From Candidatus Andeanibacterium colombiense (GTDB lineage Bacteria > Pseudomonadota > Alphaproteobacteria > Sphingomonadales > Sphingomonadaceae): a stretch of 64,000 nt of DNA. The notes beneath the pieces were generated by a model, which did not search any database, was not told where the DNA came from, and was given only the letters and a program-made list of their open reading frames with translations. The DNA lies in NCBI GenBank assembly GCA_029202985.1, contig CP119316.1, forward strand, positions 2,646,001-2,710,000, written 5' to 3'. A program made the position numbers and the translations under genes. Positions 17,530-25,406 of the stretch are shown piece after piece (position 1 is the first letter of the stretch; every line of letters begins with the position of its first letter).

Positions 17530-17571
17530 GTAAGTTAATTACGGTAATCCGTCGGGTAACAGCAGCGTTAC
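17530..17571 (-). promoter_or_regulatory. GTTAC-family composite operator before BtuB-like gene
   Basis: On the minus strand: GTAAC-N6-GTTAC, 7-bp spacer, ATTACCGTAAT, TAACTTAC. The core ATTACCGTAATTAACT is identical to that upstream of dmeF. It lies 77 bp before the receptor start. Confidence 0.7.
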
Positions 17572-17666
17572 AGGATCGGTGATGCGGGTTGAAAAGCGCG
17601 GAAGTCGGCCGTTCGCACAATCCCTCCAAATCAGACCAAGTCAACGAGCGGCCGTGAAGTTACGTC

Positions 17667-18407
17667 TCATACATGCGCTTGATCGGTGGCGCTGCTGAGG
17701 CCGGCCGAAGCTTCCTCCGGCTTGGCCTTCAGCCAGACGACCAGACTCCAGCGAGTCTTGCCGCTCCTGTTCACCAACGCCCGATGCGGCGTGAAGCGGT
17801 CGAGCAGCAGGCAGTGACCGGCTTTCACTTGCGGGATGATCGTCCTTGCCTCGGCGAGGCTGTTCTCGAGGATCGTCAGCTTGATACCGCTTTCGTCGTG
17901 TGGGAGCGGCTGGCGGCGCAGCCCTGGTGCGACCTCGAGACCGCCGGTGGCCGGTCCGGCGTCGTCGAGCGGGATCCAGGCCGTGACGCGCAGGAGCGAG
18001 CATTCGCCCTCGTCGCAGCGCGAGACGTCCGAATGCCATGCCTGGCGTCCGTGCGGCAGGGCGGAGCTGTTCGCCCGGAAGCGGAAGATGCGCTCGCCGA
18101 CGTCGCAGCGCGCGACCTTCCGCGCCAGTTCCGCCAGCCGCGGATGGTGCGCCAAGCCCGCGACCGCCGGATCGCGGAACCCGTCGGTGGTGACCGAGAT
18201 GCCGAGCAACTGGGCAAAGGACTGGTCGTGCTCAGCAATGCGTTCGATCCGTTCGTCGAAAGCCGCGCCGGGCGCAGTCTCCGCATAAGGCTTGAGCAGC
18301 GCATGGGCGACGCGATCCATATGATCGCTGATCGCGCTGCGCAGTTGCCCGACCTCGTCGCGTGAGAACAGGGGCCGGACTTCGAAGCCGATGCGGGCGA
18401 AGGACAT
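17667..18407 (-). CDS. PhyH-type 2-oxoglutarate/Fe(II) dioxygenase
   Basis: A 246-residue protein with the 2OG dioxygenase facial triad: H125-x-D127 in QAWHSDVSRC and distal H208 in LLLDRFTPHRALVN, followed by R219 to hold the 2-oxoglutarate carboxylate. This pattern and length fit the phytanoyl-CoA dioxygenase (PhyH) family, which hydroxylates lipids, amino acids or natural products. It stands alone, but a GTTAC-type operator lies 132 bp upstream, placing it in the same putative regulon as the uptake operons. It could modify a chelator or be an iron-demanding enzyme controlled by metal supply; the substrate is unknown. Confidence 0.82.
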   Translation of the reverse strand: MSFARIGFEVRPLFSRDEVGQLRSAISDHMDRVAHALLKPYAETAPGAAFDERIERIAEHDQSFAQLLGISVTTDGFRDPAVAGLAHHPRLAELARKVARCDVGERIFRFRANSSALPHGRQAWHSDVSRCDEGECSLLRVTAWIPLDDAGPATGGLEVAPGLRRQPLPHDESGIKLTILENSLAEARTIIPQVKAGHCLLLDRFTPHRALVNRSGKTRWSLVVWLKAKPEEASAGLSSATDQAHV

Positions 18408-18539
18408 GTCTTACCGTGCTCCTCCAGTGGAATTAAGGGTGCCTGCAACGGTGCGATGGCGGACGTAAGGGTCACTACCGTGGTCGCCACCGACCGCTGC
18501 AGACGGTTGGCCCATCCGCCTTCGCGATCGGAGCGGAAA

Positions 18540-18576
18540 GTAAATTACCGTAATTCCGCGGGTAACAGACGGTTAC
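18540..18576 (-). promoter_or_regulatory. GTTAC-family composite operator before PhyH gene
   Basis: On the minus strand: GTAAC-N5-GTTAC, 7-bp spacer, ATTACGGTAAT, TTACT. It overlaps the stop codon of the upstream PepSY gene and sits 132 bp before the dioxygenase start. Confidence 0.65.
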
Positions 18577-20066
18577 GCGCGCGGTGGAATCGGTAACACG
18601 CGAAAGCTGCGGATCGCGGCCGCCAACAGGGCGAGACCGCCCGTCAGCAGGATCAAATCGATCAGCCACACCGGCCATTGCCCCGCCAAATCCAAGCCGC
18701 CGAGCGCGGCCGCCGCCAATCCGCCCGCTGCGAGCAGCAAGGTCCATACGAGTCGTGCCGGTGCAATACAGGCAACGACCAATGCCACACCCCAGGCCGC
18801 GAACATCGCGGTTTGCTCCTCCGCGGCGCGTCCCGCCAGGTCGGCAGGGATCAGGCGGTTGGACCAGAGATAGGTAGCTATCGCGAGCGGGAGCCCTGCG
18901 AAGACGGCGGCGTTGAGGCGGTCGACTGCGGCGATCGAGTGCGGGACCTTGGCATCTGCCTTGGGCCAGCGCTTGGCCGCCCAGAGCAGGTGCCCGGTCG
19001 CAACCATCGCAGCGCCGACGAGACCGAGACAGAACAGCACGAAGCGCATTACCGGCCCGGCGAAATGCGCGACGTGGAGCCCGAAAAGCTGGCTGTGCAT
19101 CAGCGACACGGAAGATAGGTCGTTATTGGTCGTGCCCAGCACGGTGCCGTCGATTGGGTCGAAGGTGATACTCGGCTTGCGGAACTGGACGATGCCGCGG
19201 ATCGGATGGGCAATGCTCACGCGCATTCCCGGCACACCAGGCTTCTCGATATCGATCTCGCCGGCCGTGTCCGAGCGAAGCATATGTTTCGCCCGCCCGA
19301 TCAGCGGCGCGAGATCCAGCGTTGCGGGCGCAGTGGCGTGCCGGGGCGGCTGGGCGCGCACGCTCGGGAAGGAGTCTTGGGCGAAGGCGCCAAGGCCGCT
19401 GGCGCCGTAGACCGATGCCACACCCCACGGCTGGATCAGCATCATCACCGTGACGAGCCCGGTCAGGGTGACGAACAGATGGAACGGGAGGCCAAGCACG
19501 CCGGCGAGGTTGTGGAGGTCCAACCGGGTCCGCCAGCCCTTGCCAGGGCGGAAGCGGAGCAGGTTCCGCAAGATATTGCGATGGGTCACCAGTCCGGTGA
19601 CGAGCAGCACCAGCAGCGCGACGCCGATGAAGGTCACGAGGATGCGCCCGACCATCGGCGACACGAAATGCAGGTCGCTGTGCAGTCGATAAAGGAAGTC
19701 GCCGCCGCCAGTCGCACGCGGGGCCGGATCGAGCGGCGCGCCGCTGCGGGGATCGAGCAACTGTTCGCCCGTGGTTTCTCCGTCCCACGAGACGCGGATC
19801 GCCGGGCTCTTCTCATCCGGCAGCAGGATCGACCAGCTTTCCGCCTTCGCCGCGTTTGCCGAAAGCCAGGTCACCGCGCGGCGAGATGCCTCTTCCTGAG
19901 AAACCGTGGCCGCAGCCAGCGGACGCAGTTCCGGCGTCATGAACAGAGTGACTTCGTGCCGGTAATAGCCGAAGCTGCCGGTGACGAAGATCGCGAACAG
20001 CAGCCAGCCAAGCAGCAGGCCCATCCAGTTGTGCAGCCAGCCCATCGCCGGGCGGAAGCGGCTCAT
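18573..20066 (-). CDS. PepSY-associated transmembrane protein (putative ferric-chelate reductase)
   Basis: A 497-residue inner-membrane protein of the PepSY_TM family. The N-terminus MGWLHNWMGLLLGWLLFAIFVTGSFGYYRHE and later segments YRLHSDLHF, LDLHNLAGVLGLPFHLFVTLTG and LHVAHFAGPVMRF supply the regularly placed histidines thought to bind heme. About four extra hydrophobic helices form the C-terminus. Family members next to siderophore receptors are proposed to reduce ferric siderophores. The start overlaps the DUF3649-like stop by 4 bp, in an operon led by a TBDR. Confidence 0.85.
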   Translation of the reverse strand: MSRFRPAMGWLHNWMGLLLGWLLFAIFVTGSFGYYRHEVTLFMTPELRPLAAATVSQEEASRRAVTWLSANAAKAESWSILLPDEKSPAIRVSWDGETTGEQLLDPRSGAPLDPAPRATGGGDFLYRLHSDLHFVSPMVGRILVTFIGVALLVLLVTGLVTHRNILRNLLRFRPGKGWRTRLDLHNLAGVLGLPFHLFVTLTGLVTVMMLIQPWGVASVYGASGLGAFAQDSFPSVRAQPPRHATAPATLDLAPLIGRAKHMLRSDTAGEIDIEKPGVPGMRVSIAHPIRGIVQFRKPSITFDPIDGTVLGTTNNDLSSVSLMHSQLFGLHVAHFAGPVMRFVLFCLGLVGAAMVATGHLLWAAKRWPKADAKVPHSIAAVDRLNAAVFAGLPLAIATYLWSNRLIPADLAGRAAEEQTAMFAAWGVALVVACIAPARLVWTLLLAAGGLAAAALGGLDLAGQWPVWLIDLILLTGGLALLAAAIRSFRVLPIPPRA

Positions 20067-20350
20067 CCGAGCACCAGCCGCAAGGCGCCGAGGACCAGCG
20101 CGATCCCGAGCAGCCAGACCCAGGCCCGCCAAGCCGTCCGCGTTGCAAACGCGAGCATGATGCCGGCGGCGTAAACCAGCGCCCCCGGCATCGTGCCCAG
20201 CCACACCGCATCGACCTTGCCCAGCAGGGGCACGAGCGCCGCGGTGAGGAAAATCACGGCGGCGGCGGCCAATACATATCCGCCAAGCACGGCCGCGGCG
20301 ACGCGCGCCGCGACCGACTTGCGGGACATGGCGACCGCCGCCCGCCGCAT
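20063..20350 (-). CDS. DUF3649-like small membrane protein
   Basis: A 95-residue protein with three hydrophobic helices; AAAVLGGYVLAAAAVIFLTAAL and the ending TRTAWRAWVWLLGIALVLGALRL match the small DUF3649 proteins commonly found between a siderophore TBDR and a PepSY protein. It begins 2 bp after the receptor stop and overlaps the PepSY gene by 4 bp. A second possible start is seven codons downstream (20329). Function unknown; probably a partner of the PepSY reductase. Confidence 0.78.
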   Translation of the reverse strand: MRRAAVAMSRKSVAARVAAAVLGGYVLAAAAVIFLTAALVPLLGKVDAVWLGTMPGALVYAAGIMLAFATRTAWRAWVWLLGIALVLGALRLVLG

Positions 20351-20352
20351 GG

Positions 20353-22509
20353 TCAGAACTTGCCGCGCAGTGTGAACATCGCGGTCCGCGGCGCACCGTA
20401 GCGATTGCCGTAGGCCGTGCTGCTGATCGACTGGAAGTAGGTCTGGTCGAACAGGTTGGTCACATTGGCCGACAGCGTCAGATTGGGCGTGATGTCATAG
20501 CCGGCATAGAGATCGACGAGGGCATAGCCCTTCTGGCTGTAGGTCGCGAAGTTCGATTGGGTCCACTTGCTCTGGTAGTTGACGCTGCCGCCGATCGAGA
20601 GCGCGCTCAGCGGCCCTTCGAAGCGATAGTTGGTCCACAGGCGCAGCATGTGCTTCGGCGTGAAGCTGGCGAAAGCCAGGCCTTCATCGGCCGTCGGATC
20701 GCCGTTTTCGTCGCGGTCGCGGAGATATTTGGTGTCGGTGTAGGTGTAGCCGCCGGTGATCAGCCAGTTCGGCATCGGGCGACCAGAGATTTCCAGCTCG
20801 ACGCCCTGGCTGCGGACCGCTCCCCCGGGGAGGTAGCAGCGGTTCGGAGTATCCGCGAGGTAAGCCTCGAAACAGGTGAAGGTCGGATCTTCCTGTGCGC
20901 GGTTGACCTGCTCGACCCGGAAATAGGCCGCCGAGGCAATCAGCCGGTCACCGAGGAAGCTACCCTTGATGCCGCCCTCGTAGTTCTCGCCGGTGATCGC
21001 CGGAAGAAAGCCGCCCTCCTTGTATTGCGCGTTCTGCGGCTGGAAGGCTTCGGCATAACTGGCATAGAGGCTCAGGCTGTCGGTGATGTCGTAGGTCAGG
21101 CCCGCGTAAGGCGTGAACTTGCTGCTCGCCTTGTATTCCTGATGATCGTCGATCACGCCGGGGAGCGGCAGATAGACGAAGTCGTAGACCGTTTCGAACC
21201 AGCTCAGGCGTCCGCCCAGAACCACGTGCAGCCGGTCGACCGGCGACAGGCGCAGCGCGGCAAACATGCCGTATTGCTTGGTGACGGTCGCTTCGAGACC
21301 CAGATCGGCATCGACATCCGGCTCGACCACGGCCGCCGGATCGAATGTCTCGACATTGATCCCGCCATAAACCACGCTGCCGTTGAGCAGATTGTCGTCG
21401 AGCTTGCGCCAGTTGCCGCCGAACTGGATTTCCTGCTCACGCCCGAACAGCTCGAACGTGCCATTGATGTTGGCGTCGATGCTGGTCTGCTTGGTCGAAA
21501 GCACATTCCTGGAAATGCGGCCATTGGTGAGGTCGTTGTTCGGATCGACCGCACCATTCGCCTGCAGGGTCTTCGAATCCCGGTCGGAATCGATGTGGTT
21601 GATCCCGATGTGCAGCTTCCAGTTCTCGCCGAAGCGCTGGGTCAGTTCGCCGAACAGCTGCGTAGTCTCGACCGAGCGCCGGTTCCATGTCGCGCCGAGA
21701 AAGGTGTCGCGCGGAACGTCGAGCGGATCGCCGTTGGTGTAGCGCGGCAGATAGTCGGGGAACGGGGTATCGTCGGTATCCTGATAGGAGATCGCCGCGC
21801 TCAGAGTGGTCGAAGGCGTGAGATCGGCGTCGATCGCGCCATAGGCGAGCCACTTCTCGCCGCCGACATAGTCGATGAACGAGTTGTCCTTGTCGTAAAC
21901 TCCGACCGCGCGGACCCGGAAGCGGCCTTCGCTGTCGAGCGCGGCTGAAACGTCGCCTTCGAAGCGATAGGCGCCCTCGGTGTCGACAGTCGCGCGGGCA
22001 TAGGCGCCGCTCGCCTGCGCATGCTTGCGCACCAGATTGATCGCACCGCCGAAGCTGCCGGCGCCCTGCCACAGGCCGGCCGCGCCACGCAGCACCTCGA
22101 CGCGCTCGATGATCGCCGTGTCGGGCGAGGTCATCGCCGCGCTATAGGGATCGATCGCGACGCCATCGAACTGCAGCGTGTCGATCTCGAAGCCGCGCGC
22201 GTAATAGGTCGCCTCGTTCGCGCCGAACAGGGTCAGGCCCGGCGTCTGCAGCAGCACATCGTCGAGCGTGTCGGAATTGGTGAGGTTGATCTGCTCGCGC
22301 GAAACCACCGTCACCGACTGCGGCAGTTCCCGGATCGTCTGCTCGCTCTTGCCCAGCGTGACCGGAGCATTGCCCTGGCCAAGGACGAGGATCTCGCTTG
22401 CCTGGCTGTTTTCCGTCGACGGACTGTCGGCGGCATCCTCGGCATAGGCTGCAGTGGTGGTGAAGGCTGCGACGGAAGCCGCTGCCAGCAGTGACGCGAT
22501 AGCGCGCAT
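20353..22509 (-). CDS. TonB-dependent siderophore-type receptor
   Basis: A 718-residue TBDR: signal peptide MRAIASLLAAASVAAFTTTAAYAED, TonB-box-like SEILVLGQ, plug motifs RELPQSVTVVSREQINLT and ERVEVLRGAAGLWQGAGSFGGAINLVRK, and a barrel ending MFTLRGKF. The plug resembles FpvA/FecA/FhuE-type ferric siderophore receptors. I placed the start at 22509 because it gives a proper signal peptide. Co-transcribed with DUF3649-like and PepSY genes. A GTTAC-type operator lies 124 bp upstream, unlike the Fur-like sites before the other two siderophore TBDRs. Confidence 0.88.
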   Translation of the reverse strand: MRAIASLLAAASVAAFTTTAAYAEDAADSPSTENSQASEILVLGQGNAPVTLGKSEQTIRELPQSVTVVSREQINLTNSDTLDDVLLQTPGLTLFGANEATYYARGFEIDTLQFDGVAIDPYSAAMTSPDTAIIERVEVLRGAAGLWQGAGSFGGAINLVRKHAQASGAYARATVDTEGAYRFEGDVSAALDSEGRFRVRAVGVYDKDNSFIDYVGGEKWLAYGAIDADLTPSTTLSAAISYQDTDDTPFPDYLPRYTNGDPLDVPRDTFLGATWNRRSVETTQLFGELTQRFGENWKLHIGINHIDSDRDSKTLQANGAVDPNNDLTNGRISRNVLSTKQTSIDANINGTFELFGREQEIQFGGNWRKLDDNLLNGSVVYGGINVETFDPAAVVEPDVDADLGLEATVTKQYGMFAALRLSPVDRLHVVLGGRLSWFETVYDFVYLPLPGVIDDHQEYKASSKFTPYAGLTYDITDSLSLYASYAEAFQPQNAQYKEGGFLPAITGENYEGGIKGSFLGDRLIASAAYFRVEQVNRAQEDPTFTCFEAYLADTPNRCYLPGGAVRSQGVELEISGRPMPNWLITGGYTYTDTKYLRDRDENGDPTADEGLAFASFTPKHMLRLWTNYRFEGPLSALSIGGSVNYQSKWTQSNFATYSQKGYALVDLYAGYDITPNLTLSANVTNLFDQTYFQSISSTAYGNRYGAPRTAMFTLRGKF

Positions 22510-22633
22510 AATGATGTTCCCTGTCGTTGTTATCGACTGCGAGCTGCATGCGATCAGCATTGGAGGCGCCGACGCTTTCCGGCTTGCAGTCACCCCTGTG
22601 GGCGGCGCGGGATCGTCATATTTCGGAAGCGAG

Positions 22634-22675
22634 GTAAGTAATTTACCGTTATCCGCCGGGTAACAATCCCGTTAC
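22634..22675 (-). promoter_or_regulatory. GTTAC-family composite operator before TBDR-DUF3649-PepSY
   Basis: On the minus strand: GTAAC-N6-GTTAC, 7-bp spacer, ATAACGGTAAA, TTACTTAC. It shares the CCG-N-CGG-type spacer (CCGGCGG) with the BtuB-like copy (CCGACGG). It lies 124 bp before the receptor start. Confidence 0.65.
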
Positions 22676-23134
22676 ACCCTACACATATCCGGCTCGGACG
22701 CTGTTTTGGGGGCGTGTCAGCCATCACGCTGGCCTCGCCGAGCGCACCTATCTTCGGCTCAGTAGCCTGATAATTCTGAAATTGGCCAAGCTTTGCCTGG
22801 ATCCAGGATCAATGCAGAGCAAGAGCGAGTTTCAGCACCAGGCTCGCGAATTTCCATTATGTTAGGTGGTCCCTATCCGCCGATAAGTACGGTTTCAGGT
22901 CAGTTTTATCAGGCTTAGCCAGCATGAAATCTTCTGGCTGAGGCGCCGCTAGCGTGACCGGGATACGCTTCACCGTCTTCCCCTGTCCCTTGTAAGGTAG
23001 CGTGGCCCTGCATCCCGGCGCCCTACCCTCCAGCGCTTACCAATAGGTGCACTTGGTCTGACAGCCCGGGGGCATGCTGGCGCCCTATCCAAATCGCCCA
23101 GTTTTCAATCAGTGCGTTTGCTCTGATAGCGCCC
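22676..23134. other. 460-bp gap with a short minus-strand open frame
   Basis: No family is recognised. On the minus strand an open frame of 59 codons (22860-23036, stop at 22857) ends PEDFMLAKPDKTDLKPYLSA followed by DRDHLT. Within it a GTG preceded by AGGGGA could start a 38-residue peptide. The lower GC and in-frame stop just upstream suggest a decayed gene end, though a small protein downstream of the 23.1 kb TBDR is possible. Confidence 0.35.
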
Positions 23135-25288
23135 TTAGAACCTGTAGCCGAGCGTGCCCATCACGTTGCGGGCATAGCCATAGCTGCAGGCCGAGCGGAC
23201 CGAGCATTGAGCGAAATAGGTCTTGTCGAACAAATTGGTCGCGTTGATGTCGAGCGTCCACTTGCCCCATTCGAAGCCGACCAGCGCATCGGCGAGCACG
23301 AAGCCCGGAGTGCGCAGGCGTTCGAGTACGTTGGTGTCCGTATCTGCGTCGTAGAAGATCGCGCCCTCGTCCGTATGGCCGACCCAGCGCAGACCGGCAC
23401 CGACGCGGACCGAGAGGTCGCCGCCCAGATCGAACCGCTTGTCACCCCAGACCGACGCCGTGTCCGCCGGGACCGCCGAGATCGGCAGGCCGACCTGCAG
23501 CGGATCGGGATTGTAGCCGGTGCGCGCCTTCACATGGCTGTAGGCTGCGGTGAAGGTGTAATTGCCCGGCAGCACCCGGCTCGCCTCGATCTCGAAGCCC
23601 TTCGAGGTGACCGTGCCGACCTGGATCTGGTTCTGGCCATTGTCCGGGTCGGTCGCGAGCAGATTGGTGCCCTTGATGTCGAAATAGGCGACCGAGACCA
23701 GCGTGTTGCGGTCGGGCTGCCAGCGCACCCCGCCTTCCCACTGTTTGCCGCGTTGCGGCTTGAAGGTGTCGCCGTAGAAATCGGTCCCGGTGACCGGGGT
23801 GAAGCTTTCCGAATAGCTGATGTAGGGCGACAGCGTCGCGGTCGGGTGCAGGATCACGCCGGCGCGGAAGGTGGTCGCCTTGGTGACATCCGTCTCGCTG
23901 CCTTCGGACCACGCGGTCGCGCGGTCGCGGCGGCCGCTGACCACCACCGTCGCAAGACTGGCGAAGTCGATCTGGTCCTGAATATAGAAACCGAGCTGGG
24001 TGTTGCGGCTGCGCGCGTCAGGCTCAGGCGCGATCGAGGGCACGCTCGCAGGATCGTACACCGGGTTGTAAATATCGATGTCGCCGACATGGGTGGCGGG
24101 GTCAGGATTGTCCTGGTCGTTGACTGCATAGACCATCCAGCCGCTCGACTTGGCGCGGAGGTAATCCACGCCGACCAGCACCTTGTGCGTGAACGGCCCG
24201 GTCACGAAATTGAGCTGCAGATTGTTGTCTGCGGTGAACATCCCGACGCGGGTGTATTTGTCATAGAGGCTGCGCGCGAGCACGCGGTCGTCCTCATCCT
24301 GATAGGGGTTCACGTCCCCGTTCCACACTTCGAGATCGAGCCCGCCATTGTCGTTGATCGTGTGGACATAGCGCGCCCGGCCGGACCAGGTAACCGCGTC
24401 GCTGAATGCATGGGTCGCCTGCAGCGTGCCGCTGTAGAGATCGGCATTGTAATAGTTGTGGCTCGGTTCGCCGAGGTAGGTGCCGCGCGGAATCACGCGG
24501 TCTTCGCTCGGTGCGAGCAGCGTGGCCGAGACCGGGAAATAGGAATAAATCGAGGCCGCACGGTCGCGCTGGTAGATGCCCGAAAGGCTGATGTCGGTTG
24601 CCCCGTCGGTCGAGCGATAGCGCAGCGAAGGCGCGAGGAAGATCCGGTCGTCCTTGCCGAAATCGACCTGGTTGTCCGCATCGCGATAGACCCCGACGAA
24701 GCGCGCGGCGAGCGTGCCCTCGCTGTTCAGCGCGCCGGTCACATCTGCCTGGACCTGCTTGCGGTCGAAGCTGCCGTATTGCACCGCAACTTCGCCGCCG
24801 AAATCGAATTCCGGCAGCTTGGTCATCGAATTGACGATCCCGCCCGGAGCGGCCTGGCCGTAGAGCACCGAGGAGGGCCCGCGCAGGACCTCGATCCGCT
24901 CGAGATTGTAGCTCTCGACCCGCGCGGTGTAGTCGGGCTGGCGCATGCCGTCGATGAAGTCGGTCGACTGGAAGCCGCGCAGGATCATGTAGTCGAAGCG
25001 ATAGTCCGAGCCGTTGAGCTCGGTCCGCATCCCCGGCGTGTAGCGCAGCGCCTCCTGCACCCCGATCGCACCGCGTGCGTCGATCAGATCGGCGCTGACC
25101 ACGCTGAGCGACTGCGGCACGTCGACGATAGCCGTGTCGGTCTTGGTCGCGGTCTCGGCATTGGCGGTGACGACGATCGCCGCGTCATCGGTGCTGTCCA
25201 CGGTCTCTTCGGCGTGCAACGGGAGAGCGAACAGCGCCCCGGCAGCAACGGTGGAACGAAGGGCGAGCTTGGCGAATGCGGTGGACAA
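23135..25288 (-). CDS. TonB-dependent siderophore receptor, FhuA-like
   Basis: A 717-residue TBDR with signal peptide (LALRSTVAAGALFALPLHAEE), TonB box region AAIVVTANA, and plug segments VDVPQSLSVVSADLIDARG, LRGFQSTDFIDGMRQPDY and ERIEVLRGPSSVLYGQAAPGGIVNSMTK, typical of the ferrichrome/hydroxamate receptor group. It ends YARNVMGTLGYRF. The start is TTG at 25288, supported by AGGAGA six bases upstream. A Fur-like palindrome (25326-25346) overlaps its promoter region. The gene is monocistronic; its PepSY partner is probably the next gene upstream. Confidence 0.88.
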   Translation of the reverse strand: MSTAFAKLALRSTVAAGALFALPLHAEETVDSTDDAAIVVTANAETATKTDTAIVDVPQSLSVVSADLIDARGAIGVQEALRYTPGMRTELNGSDYRFDYMILRGFQSTDFIDGMRQPDYTARVESYNLERIEVLRGPSSVLYGQAAPGGIVNSMTKLPEFDFGGEVAVQYGSFDRKQVQADVTGALNSEGTLAARFVGVYRDADNQVDFGKDDRIFLAPSLRYRSTDGATDISLSGIYQRDRAASIYSYFPVSATLLAPSEDRVIPRGTYLGEPSHNYYNADLYSGTLQATHAFSDAVTWSGRARYVHTINDNGGLDLEVWNGDVNPYQDEDDRVLARSLYDKYTRVGMFTADNNLQLNFVTGPFTHKVLVGVDYLRAKSSGWMVYAVNDQDNPDPATHVGDIDIYNPVYDPASVPSIAPEPDARSRNTQLGFYIQDQIDFASLATVVVSGRRDRATAWSEGSETDVTKATTFRAGVILHPTATLSPYISYSESFTPVTGTDFYGDTFKPQRGKQWEGGVRWQPDRNTLVSVAYFDIKGTNLLATDPDNGQNQIQVGTVTSKGFEIEASRVLPGNYTFTAAYSHVKARTGYNPDPLQVGLPISAVPADTASVWGDKRFDLGGDLSVRVGAGLRWVGHTDEGAIFYDADTDTNVLERLRTPGFVLADALVGFEWGKWTLDINATNLFDKTYFAQCSVRSACSYGYARNVMGTLGYRF

Positions 25289-25325
25289 CGATGTCTCCTG
25301 AGGAAAAGCCCGCCGCGCCTAATCT

Positions 25326-25346
25326 TATTGCGACCGATCCGCAATA
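25326..25346 (-). promoter_or_regulatory. Fur-like palindrome before FhuA-like TBDR
   Basis: Perfect arms TATTGCG (25326-25332) and CGCAATA (25340-25346) with a 7-bp centre, 37 bp before the TTG start. Related imperfect copies precede the neighbouring PepSY and TBDR genes. An iron repressor is the natural candidate. Confidence 0.6.
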
Positions 25347-25406
25347 GCGATTTAACCTAGGATAGCATCGCCTGCCGGGCGTTGCAGCAAAGTCTCACCT
25401 GTCCAG

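Noticed and set aside
17453..17666. Cobalamin riboswitch before the BtuB-like gene
   Set aside because: No B12-box-like conserved segment was seen; the leader is short and dominated by the GTTAC palindromes.
23207..25360. Plus-strand open frame of 717 codons opposite the FhuA-like TBDR
   Set aside because: Mirror-image frame of the receptor; composition dominated by R, A, G and V without motifs.
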